A stretch of 64,000 nucleotides of DNA from Rodentolepis nana. Taxonomy: Eukaryota; Platyhelminthes; Cestoda; Cyclophyllidea; Hymenolepididae. The stretch spans positions 7,428 through 71,427 of the forward strand of contig UZAE01012028.1 in NCBI GenBank assembly GCA_900617975.1, given 5' to 3'. Numbering within the stretch: position 1 is the stretch's first letter; each line of letters opens with the position of its first letter. Position numbers and translations under genes: made by a program. The notes beneath the pieces are model-generated. The model had not been told where the DNA came from and searched no databases. It worked only from the letters and a program-made list of their open reading frames with translations. Positions 63,891 to 64,000 of this stretch are shown one piece after another.

Positions 63891-64000
63891 AATATGCGAG
63901 TGCCAATGTGTGTTGCCTCAACAAACATAATGAAGGGGAAGACGTAGTGACTGTTTCGGCTTCCTATAAGACTGTCGAAAATACAGTGGAATTGCAGGAA
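63891..64000 (+). CDS. Possible partial exon at right edge
   Basis: After TTTCAG at 63885-63890 one frame stays open to the window end, reading YASANVCCLNKHNEGEDVVT and then VSASYKTVENTVELQE. Composition is more protein-like than the flanks and the frame is closed upstream by TAA. No family is recognised. The piece is short and could be chance. Confidence 0.25.

Noticed and set aside
1..64000. Spliced-leader RNA gene, CRISPR array, rRNA
   Set aside because: None was seen on reading both strands; I cannot exclude a diverged spliced-leader gene without a search.

Overview
The window looks like AT-rich nuclear DNA from an invertebrate, most likely a parasitic flatworm of the tapeworm type. That assignment is an inference. 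It rests on intron-containing genes with a mix of tiny introns (35-43 nt) and multi-kilobase introns, very tight gene spacing on the left side, a mariner copy, short non-autonomous repeats and divergent metazoan proteins. Nothing prokaryotic (operators, Shine-Dalgarno sites, CRISPR) is present. The ends are scaffold-like: a TG microsatellite at the left edge and a 492-base N gap at 62886-63377.

Left part (4.4-16 kb) is compact and gene-rich. In order: PSMD7, a 26S proteasome lid subunit (+); a closely spaced minus-strand pair, RPP21 (RNase P/MRP zinc-ribbon subunit) followed 81 bp later by the PREY/PYURF mitochondrial protein; TAF8, a TFIID histone-fold subunit (+), divergent from RPP21 and carrying a dead D34D mariner in its third intron; a small broken MIF4GD-like fragment (-); an intronless divergent arrestin-family gene (+); and NDUFB4, a complex I subunit (-), convergent with the arrestin gene.

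Middle part (16.6-36.7 kb) holds a plus-strand gene assembled from small, phase-compatible coiled-coil exons separated by introns of up to several kilobases. I do not recognise it. Several of its introns appear to use GC instead of GT donors.

Right part (38.6-61.7 kb) is one minus-strand gene, a SHANK postsynaptic-scaffold homologue. I reconstructed it as 11 phase-compatible exons (1153 residues): an N-terminal SPN/ubiquitin-like fold, ankyrin repeats, a Pro/Ser-rich region, a PDZ domain split over three exons, and a tail ending in a PPPKEF motif. I find neither an SH3 nor a SAM domain in it.

A dispersed SINE-like repeat of about 320 bp occurs at least seven times in both orientations; one copy has a near-perfect 10-bp target duplication. 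A possible tRNA-derived SINE head lies in a SHANK intron. The genes have no evident shared pathway: they are mainly housekeeping functions (proteasome, RNase P, TFIID, complex I, mitochondrial PREY) beside two signalling or scaffold genes (arrestin-like, SHANK). Exon boundaries come from reading splice sites and family alignment by eye, without transcript data.
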